From assembly GCA_963788935.1 (NCBI GenBank), contig CAWBIM010000011.1, positions 4,020 to 68,019 on the forward strand: a DNA stretch of 64,000 nucleotides. The letters run 5' to 3'. Position numbers and translations under genes: made by a program. The notes beneath the pieces were generated by a model. It did not search any database and was not told where the DNA came from. It saw only the letters and a list, made by a program, of their open reading frames with translations. This DNA comes from JAOPZW01 sp963788935. Lineage in GTDB: Bacteria > Actinomycetota > Thermoleophilia > Solirubrobacterales > Solirubrobacteraceae. Of this stretch, positions 35,764 through 45,301 are shown in pieces (positions within the stretch are counted from its first letter, which is position 1; each line of letters opens with the position of its first letter).

Positions 35764-36546
35764 ATGGATCTGGAACTGCGCGACAAGGTCGCCGTCGTCA
35801 CCGGCGCGAGCAAGGGCATCGGACTGGCTGTGGTGCGTCAGCTCGCGGACGAGGGCGCCCTCGTCGTGGCCGGTGCCCGCAGCACCGAGACCCTCGACGG
35901 GCTGGACCGCGTCACGGCCTATGCCGTCGATCTCGTCGATCCGGACGGGCCGGGCCGCCTCGTCGCCCACGCGATCGATCTGCACGGGCGCGTCGACGTG
36001 CTCGTCAACAACGTCGGTGGCGTGCATCCGCGGGTCGACGGGTTCCTGAGCATCACCGACGCCGAGTTCGAGGCATCGATGCAGCTCAACTTCTTCGCTG
36101 CGCTGCGGGCCACGCGGGCCGCGGTCGCCGACATGCTCGAACGCCGCGAGGGGACCATCGTCAACGTCGCCTCGGTGAACGCGTTCTTCGAGCCCGACGG
36201 TGCGGTCGTCGACTACGGCGCGGCCAAGGCGGCGCTGCTCAACGTGGCGAAGGCGCTCTCGCAGGAGCTCGCGCCCAAGGGCATCCGCATCAACAGCGTC
36301 TCGCCCGGACCGGTGGCGACCGACCTGTGGCTCGGCGACGACGGCGTCGCCGCGACGATCGGCCGCGCGACCGGCGCCGACCCCGACGCGATCCGAACGC
36401 AGGTCATCGACCAGGGCATCCCGACCGGCCGCTTCAGCACCCCCGAGGAGGTCGCGACCCTCGTGGCGCTGCTCGCCTCGCCGCGGACGGCGAACGTCAC
36501 CGGCTCCGACTACGTCATCGACGGCGGTCTGATCAAGACGATGTGA
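35764..36546 (+). CDS. SDR-family oxidoreductase (classical, 3-oxoacyl-ACP reductase-like)
   Basis: 260 residues from the ATG at 35764. The cofactor motif is VAVVTGASKGIGLAVVRQLA (TGxxxGIG). Further on are VNNVGG (the NNAG equivalent), IVNVASVNAF (catalytic Ser), and YGAAKAALLNVAKAL (YxxxK). The tail GSDYVIDGGLIKTM is typical. It reduces or oxidises a carbonyl/alcohol using NAD(P)(H); the substrate is not readable. It stands alone between the MMPL gene and the ABC exporter, with a hairpin directly after its stop. Confidence 0.92.
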   Translation: MDLELRDKVAVVTGASKGIGLAVVRQLADEGALVVAGARSTETLDGLDRVTAYAVDLVDPDGPGRLVAHAIDLHGRVDVLVNNVGGVHPRVDGFLSITDAEFEASMQLNFFAALRATRAAVADMLERREGTIVNVASVNAFFEPDGAVVDYGAAKAALLNVAKALSQELAPKGIRINSVSPGPVATDLWLGDDGVAATIGRATGADPDAIRTQVIDQGIPTGRFSTPEEVATLVALLASPRTANVTGSDYVIDGGLIKTM

Positions 36547-36548
36547 GC

Positions 36549-36570
36549 CGCTCGCAGCCCGCTGTGAGCG
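36549..36570 (+). terminator. Hairpin directly after the SDR gene
   Basis: CGCTCGCAGC (36549-36558) pairs with GCTGTGAGCG (36561-36570), 9 Watson-Crick pairs plus one G-T pair, with a very tight loop. It starts 3 nt after the SDR stop. Probable terminator lacking a T-tract. Confidence 0.4.
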
Positions 36571-36640
36571 ATCTGCGCGTGTCCCGTGAGCGCCCCTGCC
36601 GACAGTACCGGCAGTGAGCCCCACAGAGAAAGGACACGAT

Positions 36641-37591
36641 ATGGACGTTGCCATCCAGGCCGAGGGGCTGCGCAAGCGCTTCGGCGACACCCAGGCGCTC
36701 GACGGGGTCGACCTCGTCGCCCGGCGCGGCACCGTGCTCGGCGTGCTCGGTCCCAACGGCGCCGGCAAGACGACCGCCGTGCGGATCCTCGCCACGCTGC
36801 TCAAGCCCGACGCGGGCACGGCGAGCATCGGCGGCTTCGACGTCGTCGCCCAGCCGGAGGCCGTCCGCCAGACGATCGGCCTGACCGGCCAGTACGCCAG
36901 CGTCGACGAGACGCTCAGCGGCACCCAGAACCTCGTGATGATCGGGCAGCTGCTCGACCTCCCGCGGCGCGAGGCGCGCGCCCGCGCGAAGGAACTGCTC
37001 ACCTGGTTCGGCCTGACCGACGCGGCCGACCGCCCCGCGCGGACGTACTCCGGCGGGATGCGGCGGCGGCTCGACCTCGCCGCGAGCCTCGTCGGCCGCC
37101 CGGCCGTCGTCTTCCTCGACGAGCCGACCACCGGCCTCGACCCCGCCAAGCGCGAGGACATGTGGAGCGTCGTCCGCTCGCTCGTCGACGACGGCTCGAC
37201 CGTCCTCCTCACGACGCAGTACCTCGAGGAGGCCGACGCGCTGGCCGACGAGATCACGGTCATCGACCACGGCCGGGTCATCGCGCAGGACACGCCGGAC
37301 GGCCTCAAGCGCATCGTCGGCGGCCAGACGCTCACCGTGCGCCCGCTCGACCCGACCCGGATCGACGAGGTCCGCGCGATCGTCGGCGACATCGCCCGGA
37401 CCACGCCGGACTCGCCGGGACGCGGCGTCATCAGCGCCCCCGTCGCCGACGACGCGGCGCTCGGCGCCGCGGTCCGCCGCCTCGACGACGCCGGCATCAC
37501 GGTGATCGAGCTGTCGCTGCGACTGCCGAGCCTCGACGAGGTCTTCTTCGCCCTCACCCACCACGAGGACCAGCTGGCGGTGGCGGCATGA
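36641..37591 (+). CDS. ABC transporter ATP-binding protein (DrrA-like, daunorubicin-resistance type)
   Basis: 316 residues from the ATG at 36641, with GAAAGGAC as ribosome-binding site. Walker A is VLGPNGAGKTTAVRI, the signature is TYSGGMRRRLDLAASL, Walker B is PAVVFLDEPTTGLDP, and the switch is TTQYLEEADALADEI. The C-terminal DrrA-type extension ends in ELSLRLPSLDEVFFALT. It energises the adjacent DrrB-like permease. Its stop overlaps the permease ATG (ATGA), as is usual for this family. Such pairs export hydrophobic drugs or lipids. Confidence 0.95.
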   Translation: MDVAIQAEGLRKRFGDTQALDGVDLVARRGTVLGVLGPNGAGKTTAVRILATLLKPDAGTASIGGFDVVAQPEAVRQTIGLTGQYASVDETLSGTQNLVMIGQLLDLPRREARARAKELLTWFGLTDAADRPARTYSGGMRRRLDLAASLVGRPAVVFLDEPTTGLDPAKREDMWSVVRSLVDDGSTVLLTTQYLEEADALADEITVIDHGRVIAQDTPDGLKRIVGGQTLTVRPLDPTRIDEVRAIVGDIARTTPDSPGRGVISAPVADDAALGAAVRRLDDAGITVIELSLRLPSLDEVFFALTHHEDQLAVAA

Positions 37592-38405
37592 CAGCGCGCT
37601 CGCCATCCCCGCCCCCGCGGCCGCCGCGCCGGCCCGCCCGCGCCGGTTCGCGCTCCTGCGCCACAGCCTGGTGCTCGCCCGCCGCGGCCTCATCACGACG
37701 CTGCGGACGCCCGAGGCGCTCGCCGACGTGACGGCCCAGCCGATCATCTTCCTGCTGCTGTTCACCTACGTCTTCGGCGGCGCGATCTCCGGCGGCTCGC
37801 AGCACGACTACCTGCAGTTCCTGCTGCCGGGCATCCTCGCCCAGACGATCGCCATGGGCGGCATCGCGATCGGCGTGAACCTCAACACCGACATCGACAA
37901 GGGCGTCTTCGACCGCTTCCGGAGCCTGCCGATCGCCCGCTCCGCGCCGCTCGTCGGCGCCGTGCTCGCCGACATCGTGCGCTACGTGATCGTCTGCGTC
38001 GTCATCGTCGGCTTCGGCTACGTCCTGGGCTACCGCGCCGGGACGAACGCGCCCGAGGTGCTCGCCGGCTGCCTCCTGGCGGTCGCGTTCGCCCTGTGCT
38101 TCTGCTGGGGCGCGGTGTTCGTGGGCATGGTCGCCCGGACGCCGGGCGCGGTGCAGGGCATCATGATGCTGCTGGTCCTGCCGCTGAGCTTCGCCAGCAG
38201 CACGTTCGTGCCGACCTCGACGATGCCGGGCTGGCTGCAGGCCGTCGTCGACGTCAACCCCTTGACCCACCTGATCGGCGCCGAGCGGGCGCTGCTCGGT
38301 GGCGCGCCGATGGGCTCGCACCTGCTGTGGACGTTCGGCTGGATGGCCGGCCTGCTGGCGGTCTTCGTGCCGCTCGCCCTACGGGCGTACGGTCGCCGCG
38401 TCTGA
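37588..38405 (+). CDS. ABC-2 permease (DrrB-like; frameshift after the start codon)
   Basis: The permease body is clear: LRHSLVLARRGLITTLRTPE, then PIIFLLLFTYVFGGAISGGS and the amphipathic signature ... FDRFRSLPIARSAPLVGAVL, six helices in all, ending RAYGRRV. The ATG that overlaps the ATPase stop is in a different frame. Removing one GC unit from the GCGCGC at 37594-37599 joins it as MTALAIPAPAAAAPARPRRF to the body. Otherwise translation would start at the GTG at 37671 and lose the conserved N-terminus. Its 3' end overlaps the opposing AfsR-like gene by 27 nt. Confidence 0.88.
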
Positions 38406-41400
38406 GCCCGCCGGCGCCAGTCGCGCCAGGGCGGCGTCGCGCTCGGCCCCGAGGCCGCGCGCGTACGCCGCCCGGAACGCGTCCTCGCCGAGCGCCTCGC
38501 GCAGCTCGGTGGTGACCGCGGCGATCTCGAGGTTCGCCTCGTCCTGCGCACCGCGCACCACCGCGGCCGCGCCGAGCATCTCCGCGGCGTCGACGGGCCG
38601 GCCCTGGCGGGCGGCGAGTTGCGCCCCCGCGACGCCCGTCATCGCCACGATCGGCATGTCGCGCGACTCGACGGCCGCGGCGAAGGCGCCGTCGATCGCC
38701 TCGGCCGCGCCGGCGATGTCCCCGTCGCCGAGCGCGATGAGGCCGACGCTCGTCAGCGCCATGGCGCGCGCGTGGCGGCGCTCGGCCCGGCCGCCGAAGC
38801 CTCCGGCGACCGCCGTGACGAGGCGATCGCGCAGTGCGCGGGCGGCCGCCTGGTCGCCGAGCTCCCACAGCAGCCGCGCGCGCAGCGCGTCGATGACGAC
38901 GGCCTCCTCGCGGTTGAGGTCGCGCTCGTCGCCGACGCGGTCGAGGTGCTCGCGGGCCCGCGCGAGATCGCCACGCCGCGTCCACAGCTCGGCCAGGCGC
39001 ATGTCGAGGAAGACGTCCTGGGAGGGGACGCCGAGCTCGCCCGTCAGCGCCCGCGCCTCCTCGAGCGCGCCGGCCGCGGCGTCGAGCTCGCCGTCGATCA
39101 TCCACACGCCCGCCTGCGAGACGAGCACGATCGCGACGCCCCAGCGATCGCCCACCTCGCGGAAGCGCGCGAGCGCCGTCTCGTGATCCGCGCGCATCGT
39201 CGCCAGGTCGCCGTCGTTCTCGGCCAGCTGCGCGGAGATCAGCGGCGCCGCCGCGCGAACCCACGGCTCGGGGTGCTCGTCGGCCTCACGCATCAGCTCG
39301 GCGGTGGCGTCGCGGTCGCCGACGAGCCAGGACAGGATCGCCCGGAACAGCACGATCGGCGGCCAGCCGACGGCGTCGACGGCCTCCAGCTCGGCGAGCA
39401 CGTCGGCCAGCAGCGCCTCCTCTTCGCCGGCGATGTCGCGGTCCTGCGCATCGGCCACCGCGACGACGCTGCGCACGAAGCTGCGCTCGGCCGGATCGGC
39501 GTCGCCGTCGACCCGCAGCGCGACGCGGATCCAGTCCAGCCCGTCGGCCGCGTTGCCGGAGAGCACCGCGAACCACACCATCTCGCACGCGAGGTGCACG
39601 GCGCGGGCGGCGTCGCCGGTGTCGGCGAGGTGACGCAGCGCCGCGACGACGTTCTCGCGCTCGGCGGCCAACAGGTGCAACGCGCCGATCTGATGGCCGC
39701 CGCGCAGGCGGGGAGCGTGCTCGTCGACGACCGCGACGAAGTGGTGCGCGTGCGCCGCGCGGACGGCGTCGAGCACGCCCTCCTCGGCCAGGCGCTCGAT
39801 CCCGTACTCGCGGATCGTCTCGAGCATCCGATAGCGCGGGGCCGCCGCGTCGACGACCTGCAGCAGCGAGCGGTCGACCAGCGCCGCGAGGAGGTCGAGG
39901 ACCTCGACGGCCGAGCCGTCGTGGACGGCGGAGGCGCTCTGCGGCGTCACGCCGCCGGGGAAGACCGCAAGCCGCTCGGCGAGCGTGCGCTCGGCGCTCG
40001 GTCAAGAGCTCCCAGCTCCAGTCGACGACGGCGCGCAGGGTGCGGTGGCGGGGCATGGCCGTGCGGCTGCCGCCGGTGAGGACCCGGAAGCGATCGTCGA
40101 GGCGCCGGGCGAGCTGATCGGGCGCCAGCGTGCGCAGCCGGGCGGCGGCGAGCTCGAGGGCCAGCGGCTGGCCGTCCAGCCGGCGGCAGATCTCGATGAC
40201 CGCGGCGACGTTCTCCGCGTCGACCTCGAACCCGGGCGCCGCCGCCGCGCCGCGATCGGCGAAGAGCTCGACCGCCGGATGGGCGAGCGCCTCGTCGACG
40301 CCGGCGTCCGGGCCGGGCCAGGCCAGCGGCGGGACCTCGATCAGCCGCTCGCCGACGATGCCCAGCGGCTCGCGGCTCGTCGCCAGGACGTGGACGCGCG
40401 GGCAGCGCCCGAGCAGCTCGTCCGCGACGCCGGCGACGTCGCCGATCAGGTGCTCGCAGTTGTCGAGGATGACGAGCGCGGCGCGGTCGGCGAGCGCGTC
40501 GAGGACGCGGTGCAGCGCGTCGGAGGACGCCATCCCCGGCGGGGCGGCGCGCTCGAGCAGCGCGGTCTCGCGCAGGCCGAGCGCGGCGAGGATCGCGGGC
40601 CCGATGCCGCTGGCCTCGACGACCGGGGCGAGCTCGACGAGCCAGACGCCGTCGGGCGCGTCGGGCAGGTGGTGCGCCCCGGCCTCGCCCGCCAGCCGGG
40701 TCTTCCCGGCCCCGCCCGGGCCGAGGAGCGTGACGAGCCGGTGGTCGCGGACCGCCTCGGCGACGCGCGCGAGCTCCTCGGCGCGGCCGACGAAGCGCGT
40801 CAGCGGCGCGCGCAGGTTCGTGCGGGTCGGCCCGGCGGTCGCGTTCTCCGGCGCAGGCGTCGGGGCCGGGGCGGGCGGCGGGGCGACCTCGCCGCGCAGG
40901 ACCGCGAGGTGCGCGGCCTGGAGCTCGGGGCCGGGCAACGCCCCGAGCGCGTCGTCGAGCGCGGCGCGGATGCGCTCGTAGGCGCCCAGCGCGTCGGCCT
41001 GCCGGCCGGCGGCGTGCAGCACGCGGACCTGCAGCCGCGCGACGCGCTCGTCGAGCGGGTGGTCGGCGGCCAGGCGCTCGAGCTCGGCGACGAGCTCTCC
41101 GGGCGCGACGCCGGCCAGGTCGGCCTCGATGCGGCCGACGGTCGCGGCCAGGCGCACGTCCTCGAGCCGCGCGGCCGCGGCGGTCGCGAACGCGCGCGTG
41201 CCCGCCACGCCCGCCAGCGCCGGGCCCCGCCACAGCGCGAGCGCCTCGCCGAGGAGTTGCCCGGCGCGGCCGGACTCGCCGGCGCGCAGCGCGCTCGCGC
41301 CCTCGCGAGCCAGCCGCTCGAAGCGGTGGGCGTCGACGTCGGCGGGCTCGAGCGCGAGCCGGTAGCCGCCCGGCGTCTGGGCCACGAGCGCCGCGTCGCC

Positions 41401-41619
41401 CAGCGCCCGCCGCAGCCGCGACACGAGCGACTGCAGCGCATGGACTTCGTCGGCGGGCACGTCCTGCTCCCAGACCGCGTCGACCAGCCCGCCGAGCGAG
41501 ACCGTGCGTCCGGCGTCGAGCGCGAGCCGCATGAGCAGCGCCTGCAACCGGGCCCCGCCGACCTCGATCGGGCGGTCGCCGTCGGCGACCTCGAGCGGTC
41601 CCAGGAGCCCCACGCGCAC
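38379..41619 (-). CDS. AfsR/SARP-type STAND transcriptional regulator 2 (frameshifted)
   Basis: GTG start at 41619: VRVGLLGPLEVADGDRPIEV opens the winged helix, followed by the BTAD (HPLDERVARLQVRVLHAAGR). The NB-ARC region has LLGPGGAGKTRLAGEAGAH (Walker A), RAALVILDNCEHL (Walker B) and DGQPLALELAAARLRTLAPD. One extra base near 39996 moves the frame; repaired, LLTEAERTLAERLAVFPGGV joins the halves. The C-terminal half (VDRSLLQVVDAAAPRYRMLE, then a long TPR-like array) is intact. About 1,080 residues. No C-terminal LuxR HTH. It is convergent with the DrrAB exporter, and a shared function in export or secondary metabolism is possible but unproven. Confidence 0.88.
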
Positions 41620-41903
41620 CCGGCCACTCTGGCAGGTCGTCCTGCGCGTACGACCGTCGCGCAGACGGGTGTGTCAGCCCGTGGGTAAGAGCGGCCTGGC
41701 CGACCGCGCCAAGGCGACCGGGACAGTCGAACTGGCTCGGACCGCGGCTACGAACCACAGACCCGCCGGGTGCCCCCACTCCGAGGCCGGTGCAACCCCC
41801 ACCCGGGCCCCCAGTGGACCGCACCGGGACGTCGCGTGATCCACCGCACTGACGCGGGGCTGCCCACATGGGCGCGGCCGCGCCGCGCCGGAACACTGAA
41901 ACC

Positions 41904-42050
41904 ATGCCGTCCACCACCCCCGACCACACCTTCTCCTACGTCGAGAGCGACGTCCCCGCCGGGATGACGCTGTCCTCCTGGCGCGGCGAGAAGGCGCGCG
42001 CCGAGGCCGGCGGCCGGCGCCCGGGCCTGCTTCGGCGACGCGGCCGCTGA
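41904..42050 (+). CDS. Small conserved-looking actinobacterial protein (48 aa)
   Basis: The ORF MPSTTPDHTFSYVESDVPAG continues MTLSSWRGEKARAE and an Arg-rich tail. The pattern Y(V/I)xxDVPxGMTLxxWR is one I associate with short uncharacterised actinobacterial proteins. Its stop is 3 nt before the next gene's start, so the two are co-transcribed. Function unknown. Confidence 0.6.
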   Translation: MPSTTPDHTFSYVESDVPAGMTLSSWRGEKARAEAGGRRPGLLRRRGR

Positions 42051-42053
42051 GCG

Positions 42054-42869
42054 ATGACGACCCTCCGCGCCATCGGCCCGCCGCGTCCCGCCTCGCCGCT
42101 GATCGGGATCGTCACGCACGAGCTGCGGGCCGAGACCGACCCGGCCTGGGCCCCGATGCCCGGGCGCAGCGAGCGCGACCTCGCGCCGCCGCGGCTCGCG
42201 CTGCGGCTCTCGTACACCCAGGCGGTGCAGGAGGCCGGCGGCCTCGCCGTCGTCCTCCCCGCGCACGGCCACGTCGACGACACCGCCGCGCTGCTCGACC
42301 GCCTCGACGGCCTCGTCTTCAGCGGGGGCCCGGACCTCGATCCGGCCGTCTACGGGCAGGACCGTCACGCGGAGCTCGGCCCGGACGTCGACCGCGTGTC
42401 CGACGAGTACGAGCTCGCCCTCCTGCGCGGCGCGACCGAGCGCGATCTCCCGCTGCTCGGCATCTGTCGCGGCATGCAGGCGCTGAACGTCTCGCGCGGC
42501 GGGACGCTGCGCCAGCACCTCCCGGACGTCACCGCGCTCAACCACCTGCAGGGTCACGAGCCGTTCGTCCCGGCGCACCCCGTCGTCGTCTCACCCGGAT
42601 CGCTCCTGCACCGCCTCTCCGACGCGCCCGATCTGCCGGTCAACAGCTTCCATCACCAGGCCGCCGACGCCATCGGCGCCGGGCTCGACGTCTGTGCCCA
42701 GGCGCCCGACGGGACGGTCGAGGCGCTGTGGGATCCCGCCGCCCGCTTCTGCCTCGGTGTCCAATGGCACGCCGAACTGCTGACGCACGACCCGCGGCAG
42801 GCCGCGCTGCTCGAGGGCCTCGTCGACGCCGCCCGCGGCGCGACGCGGCGCCTGGCGCTCGTCGCCTGA
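42054..42869 (+). CDS. Class I glutamine amidotransferase-like gamma-glutamyl hydrolase (peptidase C26, PuuD-like)
   Basis: 271 residues from the ATG at 42054. It carries the C26 triad: nucleophile Cys in LPLLGICRGMQALNVSRGG, and His/Glu in FCLGVQWHAELLTHD. The substrate loop VFSGGPDLDPAVYGQ and VNSFHHQAADAIGAGL are typical of gamma-glutamyl-gamma-aminobutyrate hydrolases. It likely hydrolyses gamma-glutamyl amides in polyamine breakdown. The convergent neighbour is an amidinotransferase-fold hydrolase, which would fit guanidino/polyamine metabolism (inference). Only 31 nt separate the two stops. Confidence 0.9.
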   Translation: MTTLRAIGPPRPASPLIGIVTHELRAETDPAWAPMPGRSERDLAPPRLALRLSYTQAVQEAGGLAVVLPAHGHVDDTAALLDRLDGLVFSGGPDLDPAVYGQDRHAELGPDVDRVSDEYELALLRGATERDLPLLGICRGMQALNVSRGGTLRQHLPDVTALNHLQGHEPFVPAHPVVVSPGSLLHRLSDAPDLPVNSFHHQAADAIGAGLDVCAQAPDGTVEALWDPAARFCLGVQWHAELLTHDPRQAALLEGLVDAARGATRRLALVA

Positions 42870-42900
42870 CGACGCGAAGCTCAGCGAGCCACAGCCCGGA

Positions 42901-43842
42901 CTATGCGGGGTCGCGACGCAGCGGCTGGCACGAGCAGTGCACACCGCCGCCGGCCAGCAGGAACTGGCTGTAATCCGGGTCATAGACGGTGAAGCCGAGC
43001 GCGCGCAGGCGCTCGTTGAGCTGCGGGGCCGCGCTCGTCGAGAGCACCCGGTCGTCGCCGAGGGCGACGACGTTGCCGCCGAGCGCCATCGTCTCGCGGA
43101 ACCCCACCGGGACGATCTCGATGCCGAGGCCCTCGAGCCACCGGACGACGTCGGGGTCGGTCGTCTCGAGACACACCGCGCACAGCTTCTCGGCGAGCAT
43201 GCAGACCATCAGGTCGATGTGCACGTAGAACTCGTCGATCGGCGCGTAGTGGACCTCGATCCCCTCGGCCGCCATCCAGTCGCCGACCTGCCGGGCCGCG
43301 ACCTCCTCGGTGCGCATCCCGGTGTACCCGAGCAACAGGCGCCCGGGGGCGATCATGTTGAAGTCGCCGCCCTCGAAGTTGCCGGCACTCACCAGGTCGT
43401 AGACCGGGATGTCGTGCTCGAGGTAGAAGCGCAGCGCGCTCGCGTACTCGCCCCGCCGGCGAGGGTTGGCGAGCTGCGTCACGATCGCCCCGAACGGCGT
43501 CATGACGCTCGAGTCGCGCACGTAGACCCCGTAGGCGAGCTCGTCCTGCGCCGGGAGCGTGTGCACGGCCACGCCCGCCTCGCGGTAGGCGTCGACCATC
43601 TCCGCGTGCTGGCGCAGCGCGGCGTCACGGTCGAACCGGTAGCCCCGGCGGAGGGTCTCGCGGACGAGCGCGCTGTATTGCGCGTTCTCCTCTCCGAGCC
43701 ACCGGAACGACTCCGGCCCTCCGAGCAGCACGTCCCGCAGGACGCCGTACTCGGAGTCGATCCCCCAGCGCTCCAGGACGGCCGAGCCGCCACCGGGCGT
43801 CCGGACGCTCAGTCCTGAAGCCATCTCACGGGTTCCCGTCAT
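42901..43842 (-). CDS. Amidinotransferase-fold hydrolase (DDAH/arginine deiminase-like)
   Basis: 313 residues from the ATG at 43842 (a second ATG at 43824 is possible). Guanidine-modifying enzyme motifs are seen: YGVYVRDSSVMTPFG, SAGNFEGGDFNMIAPG (the EGGD substrate Asp/Glu), YVHIDLMVCML (catalytic His) and LAGGGVHCSCQPLRRD (catalytic Cys near the C-terminus). These enzymes form a covalent thiouronium intermediate with a guanidine. The group includes dimethylargininases, arginine deiminases and citrulline or N-omega-hydroxyarginine hydrolases; the exact substrate cannot be assigned. No signal peptide. Confidence 0.88.
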   Translation of the reverse strand: MTGTREMASGLSVRTPGGGSAVLERWGIDSEYGVLRDVLLGGPESFRWLGEENAQYSALVRETLRRGYRFDRDAALRQHAEMVDAYREAGVAVHTLPAQDELAYGVYVRDSSVMTPFGAIVTQLANPRRRGEYASALRFYLEHDIPVYDLVSAGNFEGGDFNMIAPGRLLLGYTGMRTEEVAARQVGDWMAAEGIEVHYAPIDEFYVHIDLMVCMLAEKLCAVCLETTDPDVVRWLEGLGIEIVPVGFRETMALGGNVVALGDDRVLSTSAAPQLNERLRALGFTVYDPDYSQFLLAGGGVHCSCQPLRRDPA

Positions 43843-43950
43843 CGTCGCCGCACCCTAGACGACATCGGTCACATCTTCGCGCCGCCGCGGGTCGAGGGAG
43901 GGACAGATCGAGTTCGCCGGTGCAGAGCCCGGCGCAGAGAAAGGAAGACC

Positions 43951-44736
43951 ATGCGTACCGAGAACAGCAGCCAGAGGATCGCGGTCACGGGAGCCACCGG
44001 TCGCCTGGGACCCCACCTCGTCGAGATCCTCGCGCAGCGGGGCCACGACGTGGTCCCGATCGCGCGTTCCAAGGGCGTCGACGTGGTCAGCGGGGAGGGT
44101 CTCGACGAGGCGCTCGTCGGGGTCGACACCATCATCGACGCGGCGACCGGCCCCTCGCCCGACGAGGAGCAGGCGACGGCGTTCTTCACCGCCGCGGCGC
44201 GGAACGTGCAGCGCGCCGGCGCCGCCGCCGGCGTGAAGCGGATCGTCGTCGTCTCGATCATCGGCATCGACAAGTTCCACAGCGGCTACAACGCGGCGAA
44301 GCTGGCGCACGAGCAGACGCTGCTCGAAGGCCCGCTCCCGGTCCGGATCGTTCGCGCCGCCCAGTTCCACGAGTTCGTCGACCCGCTCCTCGGGTGGACG
44401 ATCCAGGATGGCGTCGCGCACGTCCCCGAGATGCGAACGCAGCTCGTCTCGGCCCGCAGCGTCGCCGAAGCGCTCGCCGACGCCGCCGAGGAGCCCGAGA
44501 TCGAGAACGGCCGGATCACCGAGGTCGGAGGCCCGCAGCCCGAGCGTCTCGCCGACGTCGCGGCGGTGCTGTTCGCCAGCCGCGGAGACTCGATCGAGGT
44601 CCGCGAGACCCGCGGCGGTCTGCTGGCGCAGCCCGGCGACCCCGACGCCGACGCCTACGCGGAGGGCGCCGCGCTGCCCAACCCGGGCGCGACGCTCGCC
44701 GGCCCGACGTTCGAGGAGTGGCTGAAGGCGGCCTAG
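43951..44736 (+). CDS. NmrA-like NAD(P)-binding atypical SDR
   Basis: 261 residues from the ATG at 43951, with AGAAAGGAAG about 8 nt upstream. The NAD(P)-binding motif RIAVTGATGRLGPHLVEILA (TGATGxxG) is at the N-terminus. VKRIVVVSIIGIDKFHSGYN and AAKLAHEQTLLEGPLPVRIV are typical of NmrA/YwnB-type proteins, and RAAQFHEFVDPLLGW follows. It lacks the classical YxxxK pair of SDRs. Members act as quinone/NADPH sensors or reductases. It ends at a bidirectional hairpin shared with the small opposing gene. Confidence 0.88.
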   Translation: MRTENSSQRIAVTGATGRLGPHLVEILAQRGHDVVPIARSKGVDVVSGEGLDEALVGVDTIIDAATGPSPDEEQATAFFTAAARNVQRAGAAAGVKRIVVVSIIGIDKFHSGYNAAKLAHEQTLLEGPLPVRIVRAAQFHEFVDPLLGWTIQDGVAHVPEMRTQLVSARSVAEALADAAEEPEIENGRITEVGGPQPERLADVAAVLFASRGDSIEVRETRGGLLAQPGDPDADAYAEGAALPNPGATLAGPTFEEWLKAA

Positions 44737-44751
44737 CCGCCGGCTGCGGCA

Positions 44752-44776
44752 GTCGTGGGCGCGAGGCGCCCACGAC
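44752..44776. terminator. Bidirectional terminator hairpin (11-bp stem, 3-nt loop)
   Basis: GTCGTGGGCGC (44752-44762) pairs perfectly with 44766-44776 around GAG. It sits between two convergent genes (stops at 44736 and 44788), so it can terminate both, although there is no clear T-tract on either side. Confidence 0.65.
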
Positions 44777-44787
44777 GCCGCCGGCCG

Positions 44788-44982
44788 TCAGAAGCCGACG
44801 TGGTGCGGGTTGACGATCGGCCGCGGATCGTCGCGAGGGGGCTCGGGACTACCGCGCTCCTCGGTCCGCCCGGGCTTCGGCGGCGGCTTGAGACCCGGAA
44901 CGCGGATCTTGACCTTCCGCCCGTCGCCCATCTTCAGCTCCGGGGGCTTGGGGTCCAGTGGCTCACCGGGGATCGGGCTCAT
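44788..44982 (-). CDS. Small Pro/Lys-rich hypothetical protein (64 aa)
   Basis: MSPIPGEPLDPKPPELKMGD opens a highly proline-rich, charged sequence ending PRPIVNPHHVGF. The lysine content is unusual for this window, where Arg dominates, which supports selection on the coding frame. No domain recognised; probably disordered with a central strand (RKVKIRVPGLKPPP). It faces the NmrA-like gene across a hairpin. Confidence 0.5.
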   Translation of the reverse strand: MSPIPGEPLDPKPPELKMGDGRKVKIRVPGLKPPPKPGRTEERGSPEPPRDDPRPIVNPHHVGF

Positions 44983-45301
44983 GCACCGAGGCTACTCCTC
45001 GCGGCGCGTTGCTCGACGAACACCGGACCTCACGCGCGGCGGTGCTGCGGCGTTCAACGCACATGCACCGCAGAGACGTGACCTTCACCTCCGAGGATCC
45101 GTGCGCGTGGTTGTACGCCCGCCGATACGGGGCCTGACGGCCGGTCGCTCACCGTGATGTCCCGGGCTACAGCCCGATCCGCCACGCGGGGACCCTCCAT
45201 CGTCCGTGGCTGGCCTGCGTGGCGGAGGCGGTCGTCGCAGCGAGGTCGAGTTCCTCCGGCACCACAGCCGTTCATCACCACCCACCACAGGAGGTAGACG
45301 C
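44983..45301. other. Intergenic region upstream of the SnoaL-like gene
   Basis: About 320 nt. It should contain divergent promoters for the small Pro-rich gene and the SnoaL-like gene. I see no strong structure apart from the AGGAGG ribosome-binding site at its right end. Confidence 0.35.
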
